In this document: positions 53,234 to 61,726 of the stretch, in pieces
How the letters are laid out: every line of letters begins with the position of its first letter
Numbering within the stretch: position 1 is the first letter of the stretch
Source: an uncultured Sutterella sp.
Lineage (GTDB): Bacteria > Pseudomonadota > Gammaproteobacteria > Burkholderiales > Burkholderiaceae_F
Direction of reading: 5' to 3'
Length of the DNA: 64,000 bases
NCBI GenBank assembly: GCA_900757865.1
Contig: CAAEPH010000030.1
Coordinates: 6,064-70,063 of the forward strand
Program-made: the position numbers and the translations under genes
The notes under the pieces: model-generated
Database searches by the model: none
Told to the model about the DNA's origin: nothing
What the model saw: the letters and a program-made list of their open reading frames with translations, nothing else

Positions 53234-53551
53234 TCGATCACTCCATCATGACGCATTTATTGTAGGCCGTCTCTAACGGGAACGTCGACGCCTCGCTTGT
53301 AGGCATTCGTTAATCCGCCCCATAAGACAAACTTTGGGAACAAAAAGAACGTGAATGCCAACTTTTTTCGGCTTCTCTCCCTTGGCAAATTGCTCTAGGG
53401 AGATGTTTTTAAGCTATTTACCCAATGTTTCTTTTTGTTTCAACTTCCTATAATCCATAGTGGAATCTTGGCAAAATCTCTCTACTTTTCACATCATTCT
53501 GTCTTTTTCCTTTTCCTTTTGCCAAGAACATTACTTTTGGGGAACCCACCC

Positions 53552-54886
53552 ATGACTCAACAAACAAATAAGCGCTATGTGGCAATCGGCCTGATGCTTT
53601 TTGCCCTCTTCTTTGGCGCAGGCAATCTGATCTTCCCCTCTGCAATGGGGCAACATGCTGGTTCTAACTATATCTGGGCCTTTATTGGCTTCTGCATTAC
53701 GGGCGTGGGTATGCCCCTATTGGGCATTATGGCCATGGGCTACTCGGGCAGCGCGAATTTGCAAGAAGCTGCCGGCCGTGCGCACCCGCTCTACGGGCTT
53801 TTCTACACCATCGTTGTCTACCTCTCGATTGGTCCGTGCTTTGCTATTCCCCGTACCGGAACCGTCGCGTTTGAAATTGGTGTACGCCCGTTCTTGGGTA
53901 CGCTCGACGCGGGCGTTTCGCAGATCGCTTTCTTAGTGCTTTTCTTCTTGGTCACTTTCTGGATGGCCGCCAAACCCAACAAGATCGTGGACCGCATCGG
54001 TAAGGTCTTAACCCCCTTGCTCGTTTTTGCGATTGCTTGCTTGGTGTTCCAGAGCTTTAACGATCCGTTGGGCAACCCGCAGTCGCCAGCCGACGCGTAT
54101 AAGACCGCGTTAATTGCGACCACGCAAGGCGTCTTGGACGGCTACAACACGCTTGACCTCTTAGCGTCGTTAGTGTTTGCCACGTTGGTGACGAACTTCG
54201 TTCGTGAAGGCGGTGTGACCGACTCTCGCGAACTCGTCTCCCAGATCTACAAGACGGGCATTATCGCTGCTGGCCTCTTGGGCGTCATCTACTTCTTTAT
54301 TGCCAAGATCGGTGCGGACAGTGTGGCCGCGATCGGTGTGCAGGAAACGGGAGCGTCGGTGCTCGCCGAATCCGCCAAGATCCTCTTTGGTAGTGCGGGT
54401 GCGATCGTTCTCTCGGTCATCGTGCTTCTGGCCTGCTTGACGACCTCGATTGGCCTGGTGACGAGCTGTGCATCGTACTTCATGATGCTCACGAAGAAAT
54501 TCAGCTACATCACGTGGTGCGTGCTCTTTACGGTGGTCTCCTTCTTGATCGCACTCTTTGGCTTGAAGACCATCATCGTCAACACCATCCCGGTCTTGAT
54601 GTTTAGCTACCCGCTCGCTATTATCCTCGTGGTGCTGCTCTTTACGAACAACCTCTTTGGTGGTCGTCAGTGCGTCTACGCGTGGACCACAGCCTTCACC
54701 TTTGTGGTGGCGCTCGTTCAGGGGCTTGAAACGGCCAACATCAGCCTGGGCAGTTTTGGTGAAACGCTCCACGCCGTAGTGCCCTTCTGGTCCTCTGGGC
54801 TTGGTTGGATCAGCTTCGCCATCGTGGGTTATGTGATTGGCTTGATCTGGAGTCGTTTGGTACCCGCTAAGCAGGTTGCTGCGTAA
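53552..54886 (+). CDS. brnQ: Branched-chain amino acid carrier BrnQ
   Basis: A 444-residue inner-membrane transporter with 12 hydrophobic segments of the LIVCS family, which takes up leucine, isoleucine and valine with sodium or protons. The family opening GLMLFALFFGAGNLIFPSAMG is nearly invariant. YLSIGPCFAIPRTGTVAFE and SRELVSQIYKTGIIAAGLLG are also typical. The ATG at 53552 follows GGGGAA; an upstream in-frame ATG at 53435 would add a non-homologous leader. It stands alone and ends with a strong terminator. Confidence 0.92.
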   Translation: MTQQTNKRYVAIGLMLFALFFGAGNLIFPSAMGQHAGSNYIWAFIGFCITGVGMPLLGIMAMGYSGSANLQEAAGRAHPLYGLFYTIVVYLSIGPCFAIPRTGTVAFEIGVRPFLGTLDAGVSQIAFLVLFFLVTFWMAAKPNKIVDRIGKVLTPLLVFAIACLVFQSFNDPLGNPQSPADAYKTALIATTQGVLDGYNTLDLLASLVFATLVTNFVREGGVTDSRELVSQIYKTGIIAAGLLGVIYFFIAKIGADSVAAIGVQETGASVLAESAKILFGSAGAIVLSVIVLLACLTTSIGLVTSCASYFMMLTKKFSYITWCVLFTVVSFLIALFGLKTIIVNTIPVLMFSYPLAIILVVLLFTNNLFGGRQCVYAWTTAFTFVVALVQGLETANISLGSFGETLHAVVPFWSSGLGWISFAIVGYVIGLIWSRLVPAKQVAA

Positions 54887-54910
54887 TCTCCATTTGCCTT
54901 TCATTCTGGC

Positions 54911-54958
54911 TAACGCCCATCGTTCATGTGAGACTTCTCATGACGATGGGCGTTTTCT
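54911..54958 (+). terminator. Terminator of brnQ
   Basis: Stem AACGCCCATCG (54912-54922) with CGATGGGCGTT (54944-54954), then TTTTC. The rest of the gap to 55222 holds a second hairpin, AAGCGCTCTA (55128-55137) with TAGAGCGCTT (55150-55159), which may end the convergent molybdoenzyme gene; nothing else was seen. Confidence 0.8.
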
Positions 54959-55222
54959 TGTGGGTGTTTGCTTGTGCCCGTCCTCGCTTTTCGCCTTCGC
55001 CCTAACGCCACGAGTCCACCTCACACAGCACCAAACCTCTCTCAACGCGCTCCACCCTCCTCAACACTTTCCTATTGAGTTTCGAGCGTGTTAATGACAT
55101 CAACCATTGCGCTTATCGGACATACGAAAGCGCTCTAAAGTTGACACTCTAGAGCGCTTCACTATGGTGAGTTTTTCTCCAAAGCTCACCGTCTCACGAC
55201 GGCGAGCATAGGGAATGAGCGA

Positions 55223-57775
55223 TTAGCCCTTAAAAGCTGGTTCGTGCCAGGTGTAGACCTCAGGCAACTCACCCGTCCACTTCGAGACCTGAACGTTCGC
55301 CGTGGAGGCGATGTTGCCGTTCGCAAGCTTCGAGGTGGGCTTATTGAGTGTTAAGGTGTTCGTGCAACCGTGCACGTCGATCTCACGACCTTTGATGGTC
55401 ACTGGCGTGTACCAAGCCCCGTGGTGAACCACCACAGCGCCCGGCATGACGCGATCCGTCACATAAGCACCCGCTAAAATCGCCCCACGACGGCTTTCGA
55501 CCAAGACGATGTCGCCATTGGCAATACCGCGCGCTTTAGCATCCGCCGGGTTAATCCAGCAGGGTTCACGATCCTGAATGTCGGCAAAGCGGCTCGACAC
55601 CGTGCTATCCAACTGGCTATGCAAACGATAGCGGCTCTTGCAGCTCATCAAAGCGAGCGGGTATTGTTTCGTCGCCGTCAACATCCCTTCGGTAGGCTGG
55701 AAGTAAGCCGGATGACCCAAGCAGTCGTCGTACTTGTAGCCCGCGATCTTGGGCGAATAGAGCTGGATCAAACCGCTCTCCGTCCCCAAGGCGTTCGCTT
55801 TCGGATCTTCGCGGAACTTCGCAAACTGCACGAAGTCACGGTCTTCGGGCTTGACGTCAAACATGACGTAGCCCTTTTGCCAGAACTCCTTGAAGCTTGG
55901 CATCTTCACACCAATGCGAGCGCCGAATTTGGCTGCATTGTTGTAGAGGTGTTCAATCCACTCTTCTTGCGTACGGCCTTCCGTGAACTCTTTCTCCACG
56001 CCCAAACGCTTGGCCAATTCGGAGAAGATCCAGTAGTTGGATTTCGATTCCCACTGCGGTTGAATGGCTTGCTGCATGGCGACAAACCCGTCATTGGTGT
56101 AGGTCCCAATGTTGGTGATGTCGTTTGTTTCAAACGTGGTGCACGCGGGCAACACGATGTCGGCGTGACGCGCGGTCGCGGTCCAGTTAATGTCAGAGAC
56201 CACCACGGTGTCGGGCTGACGGAAGGCTTTCGCGACGCTATTGGTATCGGGCTGGTGCGCAAAGGGATTGCCACCTGCCCAGAACACAAAGTGCACCTTC
56301 GGATAGGTCTGCTTCGTACCATTGGAATCAATGGTCTTACCCGGATTCATGAAGCAGTCCACAAACGAAGCCACCGGGATCACCAATCCTTCCGGATACG
56401 GGACCTTCACTTCACGAGCGGGTTTCACGCCACCCGAAATCGCCGGCAAGAAGGGACCGTTACACATGGGGGCACCCCCGTTGGAGTACTGGTAGTTCGT
56501 GCCCATCCCGCCACCGGGCAAGCCGATCTGGCCCAACACGGCCGCGAGAGCGTAGCCCATCCAGTGGAACTGTTCACCAAAGTCGATACGCTGGATACCC
56601 CAGCCCATCATGATCATGGTGCGATGCGAGGCCATCTCATCGGCCAAGGCCACAATCTTCTCGGCAGGAATACCGCAAATCTTGGCGGCCCACTCAGGGG
56701 TCTTCTTCACACCATCTTCTTTACCCGCGACATAGGCCAAGAACTCTTTGTAGCCCGAGGTGTACTTTTCCAAGAACGCCATATCGGCCTTGCCCGCCTC
56801 CACCAAGTGGCAGATCATACCGAGCATCATCGCGGTGTCGGTACCCGGGCGCGGGGCAATCCATTCGCTACCCAAATATTCAGCCGTATCGGTCTGCAAG
56901 GGGTTAATGGAAATTGTTTTGATGCTGGTTTTCGCTTTCAGCGCGCGGATGTAGCCAGCGACATTATGAATGGTGGTGTACCAGTCGATGTCGTTGGTGA
57001 CCAACGGATCCGCACCCCAGAAGATGATGCGTTCGCTGTGCTTTAAGACGTTGTCCCAAGAGGTCGAGCGCGGATCACCCGTACCCACCACATAGGGGAG
57101 AATCGTCGAAATAGCAGCGGTGGAGTAGCTGTTACGCGTCTTGATCCAACCACCACAGAGGTTCAACAAACGCTGCAAGAGGTTAATGGAGGCGTTGACG
57201 TTCCCGGTGCTTCGCCACCCGTAGGAGCGTCCCCACACGGACTGCGGACCGTAGTTGTCATAGACGCGTTCCATTTCCTTGGCCACTAGATCCAAGGCCT
57301 TATCCCACGAGACACGCACCCAACGGTCACGACCGCGCTTTTCACGACTCTTAGGACCGTCCTTTAAATAGCTCTCGCGGACCATCGGGAAGCGAATACG
57401 CGCACGGTTGTACGGCAATTCCGTCAAGCCATTGAGGTTCACCGACGGAGCAAAGTCAAATTCAAAGGGGGTTAAGTGAGTGAGTTTACCCCCTTGTACG
57501 TGCGCACGTGCCACACCCCAACGGTTGGCCGTCATCACTTCGCCTTCATCGATCGTGGACTTACCAAGGTTAAACGTATCGGTGAGCGACAAGTCGTTTT
57601 TACCGAGTTCAAGCTCCTGATACTTCGCAGCGCTCCCCTTCTGACCGGGGTTATCCGACAAATGACGTACGGCTTCTTCGCCCGGCACAATCGCAGCTTG
57701 CGAAGTCGGGATGGCCGCAGCCAGACCAACGGCCGCAGACGACGTTAAAAAGTGGCGACGATTCAAGTTAGGCAT
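55223..57775 (-). CDS. Tat-exported molybdopterin oxidoreductase, TorA/DmsA-BisC type
   Basis: An 850-residue periplasmic enzyme of the DMSO reductase family. The twin-arginine signal is NLNRRHFLTSSAAVG. No Cys-rich iron-sulfur motif occurs near the N-terminus, as in TorA, DorA and BisC. WGRSYGWRSTG and NSYSTAA, where Ser is the probable molybdenum ligand, fit the TMAO/biotin-sulfoxide reductase branch, and WAGGNPFAHQPDTN and DINWTATARHADIVLPACTTFE are molybdopterin-binding regions. It likely reduces an N- or S-oxide. No torC-type cytochrome lies beside it; the small tetrahaem cytochromes nearby might supply electrons. A separate AraC gene lies upstream on the same strand. Confidence 0.88.
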   Translation of the reverse strand: MPNLNRRHFLTSSAAVGLAAAIPTSQAAIVPGEEAVRHLSDNPGQKGSAAKYQELELGKNDLSLTDTFNLGKSTIDEGEVMTANRWGVARAHVQGGKLTHLTPFEFDFAPSVNLNGLTELPYNRARIRFPMVRESYLKDGPKSREKRGRDRWVRVSWDKALDLVAKEMERVYDNYGPQSVWGRSYGWRSTGNVNASINLLQRLLNLCGGWIKTRNSYSTAAISTILPYVVGTGDPRSTSWDNVLKHSERIIFWGADPLVTNDIDWYTTIHNVAGYIRALKAKTSIKTISINPLQTDTAEYLGSEWIAPRPGTDTAMMLGMICHLVEAGKADMAFLEKYTSGYKEFLAYVAGKEDGVKKTPEWAAKICGIPAEKIVALADEMASHRTMIMMGWGIQRIDFGEQFHWMGYALAAVLGQIGLPGGGMGTNYQYSNGGAPMCNGPFLPAISGGVKPAREVKVPYPEGLVIPVASFVDCFMNPGKTIDSNGTKQTYPKVHFVFWAGGNPFAHQPDTNSVAKAFRQPDTVVVSDINWTATARHADIVLPACTTFETNDITNIGTYTNDGFVAMQQAIQPQWESKSNYWIFSELAKRLGVEKEFTEGRTQEEWIEHLYNNAAKFGARIGVKMPSFKEFWQKGYVMFDVKPEDRDFVQFAKFREDPKANALGTESGLIQLYSPKIAGYKYDDCLGHPAYFQPTEGMLTATKQYPLALMSCKSRYRLHSQLDSTVSSRFADIQDREPCWINPADAKARGIANGDIVLVESRRGAILAGAYVTDRVMPGAVVVHHGAWYTPVTIKGREIDVHGCTNTLTLNKPTSKLANGNIASTANVQVSKWTGELPEVYTWHEPAFKG

Positions 57776-58093
57776 AATTTTTTCTTCCTATATATCTCGA
57801 AGATTGTCGTCATCCAGTGCAGATGCTTCGAGTAACTTCCCCGTACTGCACGGATGAGTGCTCTCAACCATATCGAAAGACGTATGCCTTCGATCTGGGA
57901 GAAATACTCCCAAAGTTCAGGCACGAAAAAACTCTTATAACTTGTCAGCTTTGCGCAAAGACTCGGGTAAACCATGACTTGGGTCAACAAAGTCTGTATT
58001 TCTCATTTCGTTATTCGGAAAAGAGCATAACGAAAACCTTTAAAAGAAGGGTTTACCCTTGCGTCTAATGAATAATTTTCCTCTGCTTTTTCT
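57776..58093. other. Promoter region of the molybdoenzyme gene
   Basis: About 320 bases between the molybdoenzyme gene and the AraC gene terminator. It should hold the promoter of the former. No clear FNR or other operator was recognised. Confidence 0.35.
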
Positions 58094-58122
58094 AAGAAAA
58101 AAATCGAAAACGCCAATTTTCG
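58094..58122 (-). terminator. Terminator of the AraC-type gene
   Basis: On the minus strand CGAAAA pairs with TTTTCG (58117-58122 and 58105-58110) followed by ATTTTTTT. Confidence 0.7.
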
Positions 58123-58141
58123 TTAGTATCCCTGTGGAGGC

Positions 58142-58936
58142 TTATTTAAGCTGATTAAGTTGTCCTGGCGTCACCCCAAACACAGTTTTGAAAGCGGCGA
58201 TAAAGGCTGAGGTGGAGGCGTAGCCACAATAATCGGCCACGTCCACTACACTGCGTCCCTCAAGCAACATGGGCAAAGAGTCGGTCAAGCACAGATGCAG
58301 TCGCCAGCGACGTAATGTCATCCCGGTTTCGCGTAACACAAGGCGCGAGAGGGTGCGCTCGCTCATGTGCAATTTCTCGGCCCACTGAGCGTTCAACACA
58401 TTCATACTGCGCATCTCATCCTCTTGTGCCAAAAGGCGCAAGGGTTCATGGTCAGGGAGCGGTGCAAAGGTATCGGGAAGCACGCGTGCCATGGCAAGCT
58501 CCGTCAAGATCACCGAACTGATGGCTTCGTAGTGCTTTACGCCAATTTGGGAGGGTTTCACTTCGGCCAAATGACGAATCATCTCAATCGTCATCGGGTT
58601 GAGCAGCATGCGCTGTGGGTGAAGAGGAAGGTTGGCTGCTTTGGCATGCTCCATCTGCACCATGATAAAGACCGTTTCCGCGTCTTGAGAGATACGACCG
58701 CAGTGAGCAAATCCGGCAGGAATCCAAGAGGCGCAGTGCACCGGGATACTCTGAATGTTTTTGGCGAGTTCCACCGCTGCATAGCCCTTGAGTGTGAGTG
58801 AAATTTGGCCCGTTCGATGCCAATGCCGGCCTTGCGTGTCGCTATCAAACGTGTTGATTTTGGTGGCACTGGCAATGGTGGTCAGGTTTTCCGTTTCGAA
58901 ATTTTCAGGCCAATGCGTTGGAAAAGTCTTGGTCAT
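58142..58936 (-). CDS. AraC family transcriptional regulator
   Basis: About 264 residues. The N-terminal half is a cupin-like sensing domain (HWHRTGQISLTLKGYAAVE, then WIPAGFAHCGRIS). The C-terminal 100 residues hold the two AraC helix-turn-helices: WAEKLHMSERTLSRLVLRETG and VADYCGYASTSAFIAAFKTVFG with the final GVTPGQ. It probably controls one of its neighbours: the flavoprotein-cytochrome operon upstream or the molybdoenzyme downstream, all on the same strand. The ATG at 58936 with GGGGGA was preferred to an ATG at 58981. The ligand is unknown. Confidence 0.87.
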   Translation of the reverse strand: MTKTFPTHWPENFETENLTTIASATKINTFDSDTQGRHWHRTGQISLTLKGYAAVELAKNIQSIPVHCASWIPAGFAHCGRISQDAETVFIMVQMEHAKAANLPLHPQRMLLNPMTIEMIRHLAEVKPSQIGVKHYEAISSVILTELAMARVLPDTFAPLPDHEPLRLLAQEDEMRSMNVLNAQWAEKLHMSERTLSRLVLRETGMTLRRWRLHLCLTDSLPMLLEGRSVVDVADYCGYASTSAFIAAFKTVFGVTPGQLNQLK

Positions 58937-59075
58937 GTTAACGTGTCCCCCCTCGTTCCTAATAAACCGTAACCGAGACATAGCGCTTTCAACGAATCGC
59001 TTATTTTACTTTGCCTGCATCACTCAGCCAATAGAGGAAATCCTCAATAGGAGCACGCACACCTAAAGTCGAAAC

Positions 59076-59124
59076 AAAAAAGGCCCGATTCCAGACGTTC
59101 CCTCACCCAGAATCAGACCTTTTG
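59076..59124 (-). terminator. Terminator of the flavoprotein-cytochrome operon
   Basis: On the minus strand AAAAGGTCTGATTC (from about 59124) pairs with GAATCGGGCCTTTT (ending about 59078), with small mismatches, and runs into a T stretch. Confidence 0.65.
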
Positions 59125-59142
59125 AGGAGCGTTTAGATTCGC

Positions 59143-60690
59143 TTAAACGGCGGGTTCTTTGTAACCCATAGCGTATTTACCCGCCATAAAGCCCGACGTG
59201 TGCGCAAAGCCACAAGCGTTACCACCGCAGTAGAACGCCCCATGCACACCCGCGACGGTTTCCCCGGCGGCATAAAAGCCTTGAATGGGTTTGAGGTCCC
59301 AGCCGAGCACTTCAAAGTGTTCCGTCACACGCACCCCACCGCAGGAGAGGTTGTTCCAGGGGAACATGCGAATCGCGTACCAGGGACCTTGCTCGAGCTT
59401 GTACTGTTGATCGGTGCGCCCAAACTGCGTGTCGGTATGAGTTTCCACCGCTTTGTTCCAAGTGGTCAATTGCGCTTTAAGGCCTTTAAGATCAATACCC
59501 GATTTTTCGCAAAGCTCTTCAAGCGTTGCGCACTTCCAAAGGTTTTGTCCCTTGGCAAATTCGGCTTCGATACGCTCAGCCGACCAACTCGGCAACCCCA
59601 CCAAAGCACCCAGCTTGATCTTTTTGAGCGTGCGCTCCCACGTGGCTTGATCCGCCAAGACGTAGTGGCACCCATCCGGGTTGCTCGCGAGCTTAGGCGT
59701 GACGTGGCAAATGCCTTCCAATTCGGTCACAAAACGCTGTCCGTTTTTGTTCACCAAAATGCCACCCTGACCCGTGATAAACCACCAACGGCAGTATGGG
59801 CCGTTGCGCCCATTGACGACAATGCCACACGGGTACGACGCAATGTACTGCATGTGCGAGAGCGGCACACCAATGTCACGCACGGCCAAACGCAGGGCTT
59901 CGCCATCGTTGCTCGGTCCGCCAATCACCACACCGTGACCCGCAACGCTTGGCACCCAGAAGTCGAGCGATTCGGCCCTCCCGGTGATCCCGCCCGTGGC
60001 CATAATCACAGCGCGACGAGCGTGGCAGGTCACCAACTTGTCACCATTGCCACAGGCCACACCCACCACACGGTTGGCTTTTTCATCAAAGTAAAAGCGC
60101 TTCACACCCATGCCATGGTGAATCGTGAGTCCACGTGCAGCGACTTCTTTCACCAGGACCTCGATGTAGTCGCGTCCTTTAAAAGAATCCTGACGATGCG
60201 CACGCAATTGAGAATGCCCGGCATACTTTTCCAAGTGGTGTTTGGCGAGTCCATGATCTTCCAACCAGTCAAACGCTTCGCCGGAGTGCTTAGCAAACGC
60301 GTAGACAGGTTCCTTCAAACTCATGTGTTCGCCATAGGCGATGATGTCGTTGGCAAACGTTTGCCAGGTGTCTTTGCGACCTTCCGGGTCCGCTTTTTGC
60401 ATACGCGAACCCCACGCGGTGAAAAGCCCACCACACAAGTTAGTTGCCGTATGAAATGGGCTCATGCCTTTGTCGAAAATCTGAACCTTGCCACCCGCGT
60501 CATGCGCTTGGCAAGCGGCCATCAACCCGGCACCACCACAACCCAAGACCACCACATCAGCTTCCATGTCCCAGTGGGTGGGTAGCGCGTGCTCAATGCT
60601 CGCGGCCTGCGCAGGTAACTCAGCCATGGTCGCGACAGAACCCGCCGCAACGCCCAAAAACTGACGACGAGATAAATCCTTCGAACGCAT
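59143..60690 (-). CDS. Tat-exported FAD-binding reductase subunit (flavocytochrome c-like)
   Basis: A 515-residue periplasmic flavoprotein of the fumarate reductase/urocanate reductase FAD family. The twin-arginine signal SRRQFLGVAAGS is followed by ADVVVLGCGGAGLMAACQA, the FAD-binding fold, and a second FAD motif near the end (QGFYAAGETVAGVHGAFYCGGN). In true fumarate reductases that end reads HGANRLGGN, with a catalytic Arg; here the place is taken by Phe-Tyr-Cys, and HTMGG is replaced by LSCGG. So fumarate is unlikely and the acceptor may be another unsaturated or aromatic organic acid. It has no haem. Its likely electron donor is the tetrahaem cytochrome encoded directly upstream in the same operon (2-base gap). 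Confidence 0.88.
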   Translation of the reverse strand: MRSKDLSRRQFLGVAAGSVATMAELPAQAASIEHALPTHWDMEADVVVLGCGGAGLMAACQAHDAGGKVQIFDKGMSPFHTATNLCGGLFTAWGSRMQKADPEGRKDTWQTFANDIIAYGEHMSLKEPVYAFAKHSGEAFDWLEDHGLAKHHLEKYAGHSQLRAHRQDSFKGRDYIEVLVKEVAARGLTIHHGMGVKRFYFDEKANRVVGVACGNGDKLVTCHARRAVIMATGGITGRAESLDFWVPSVAGHGVVIGGPSNDGEALRLAVRDIGVPLSHMQYIASYPCGIVVNGRNGPYCRWWFITGQGGILVNKNGQRFVTELEGICHVTPKLASNPDGCHYVLADQATWERTLKKIKLGALVGLPSWSAERIEAEFAKGQNLWKCATLEELCEKSGIDLKGLKAQLTTWNKAVETHTDTQFGRTDQQYKLEQGPWYAIRMFPWNNLSCGGVRVTEHFEVLGWDLKPIQGFYAAGETVAGVHGAFYCGGNACGFAHTSGFMAGKYAMGYKEPAV

Positions 60691-60692
60691 GA

Positions 60693-61022
60693 CTATTCTC
60701 CTTTCATCTTGAGATTAAACGTATGACAGTCGTTACATTCAAAATGAGGCTTACCATGCATACTGTGGCACGCCGTGCAATCACGTTCACCACGGTGCGA
60801 GAAATGGGGGTTTGGCGTGAGGCCTTTGGTACGCTCAGCCAAAGCTTGGTAGGACTGGTGGCAGCTCAGGCACGTGGTTTTGCTGGGTGGCACGCTCGTC
60901 GATTGGGTATGACAGGTTTGGCAAGGCAGTTGCGCGTGAGAGCCCGCAACCGTCACGGCGGAAGCTGGCAGCGCGAAGGCCAGACCTAAGGTCACGGCCA
61001 TAAGGAGTTGATGGATTGTCAT
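60693..61022 (-). CDS. Small tetrahaem cytochrome c
   Basis: A 109-residue exported protein with a Sec signal peptide (about 1-22, ending ASA) and four haem sites: CQTCH, CLSCH, CTACH and CNDCH, in about 75 residues. It resembles the N-terminal haem domain of Shewanella flavocytochrome c, here split into a separate gene. It probably passes electrons from a membrane quinol dehydrogenase of the CymA/NapC sort to the FAD subunit encoded next. No such dehydrogenase gene is in the window. Its ribosome site is weak. It appears to be the first gene of the operon. Confidence 0.88.
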   Translation of the reverse strand: MTIHQLLMAVTLGLAFALPASAVTVAGSHAQLPCQTCHTQSTSVPPSKTTCLSCHQSYQALAERTKGLTPNPHFSHRGERDCTACHSMHGKPHFECNDCHTFNLKMKGE

Positions 61023-61351
61023 CGTTGATGCTCACTTCAAGGGGTTGAAAAAAAACGCTTCACGGAAGCGGTCGCTTGGGGCACCTCCTTGAGAGTGACG
61101 ATGAAGAAAAAGCGACGCTGATCGTTCTCTCATCGATAGCAAAAGTCTAAAAGTGAGCGATCTAAAAAAATACCTACCGCGGGAGGTAGAAAAACGCACA
61201 AAGAACCCACGGTGTGTCTTTGAGCTAGCGACGCGATGCAGTGCTCACACTCCCCAAGGTCGAAAAAAAAACGGCTCCAAGTCCGAAAACCTGAAGCCGT
61301 TTAGGTGGAGACAAAGCGTTTCTACACCGAAACGCGGGTTAGATTCCTGGT
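61023..61351. other. Gap between the two flavoprotein modules
   Basis: About 330 bases. The right part holds the terminator of the upstream module at 61262-61303. The left part should hold the promoter of the second module; no operator was recognised. Confidence 0.4.
61262..61303 (-). terminator. Strong terminator of the first flavoprotein module
   Basis: On the minus strand AAACGGCT (61302-61295) pairs with AGCCGTTT (61276-61269), followed by a run of T (the A run at 61263-61270 on the plus strand). Confidence 0.85.
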
Positions 61352-61714
61352 CTAGGGAACCTTAAAGTCGATGAAGTGGCACGTTGCGCACACGTTCTTT
61401 GGCTGCTTGTGGCCCTGGTGGCATTCCAAGCAGTTAAGACCCACTAAGTGGTTGTAGTGAGGATCGGGGTTAAGCCCTTTCTTCTTGGTGCGTTCCGCAA
61501 CTTTATCAATATCGCCGTGGCAGGTTTCGCACGACTTCTTCACGTCGACCATGGCACCGGGCTGCGGAGCCTTATCGCCGTGGCAAGACGCGCAAGCGAC
61601 ACCACGCGCCACGTGACGATCAGCGAGGAAGTGGTTGTCGCCGGCGGCAAACGCCGTCATCGTGCCGGCCACCAACAGGCTCAAGAGAGCCGCTTTCAAC
61701 ATTGTCGTTTTCAT
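61352..61714 (-). CDS. Small tetrahaem cytochrome c
   Basis: A 120-residue exported protein with Sec signal peptide (MLKAALLSLLVAGTMTAFAA) and four haem sites: CASCH, CETCH, CLECH and CATCH. The layout is that of the split haem domain of flavocytochrome c, as in the cytochrome at 60693-61022, to which it is clearly related (both have an ERTKGL or RTKKKGL motif and a final CHxFxxK). It lies 12 bases after the flavoprotein gene, with AAGGAGAG before the ATG, so it forms a pair with that reductase. Periplasmic electron carrier. Confidence 0.9.
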   Translation of the reverse strand: MKTTMLKAALLSLLVAGTMTAFAAGDNHFLADRHVARGVACASCHGDKAPQPGAMVDVKKSCETCHGDIDKVAERTKKKGLNPDPHYNHLVGLNCLECHQGHKQPKNVCATCHFIDFKVP

Positions 61715-61726
61715 AACATTCTCTCC

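Noticed and set aside
55619..57046. Long plus-strand open frame of 475 codons
   Set aside because: It is antisense to the molybdoenzyme gene, His/Arg-rich and without a ribosome site: a shadow of the real gene's codon bias. The same holds for 59200-60585 and 54170-54904.
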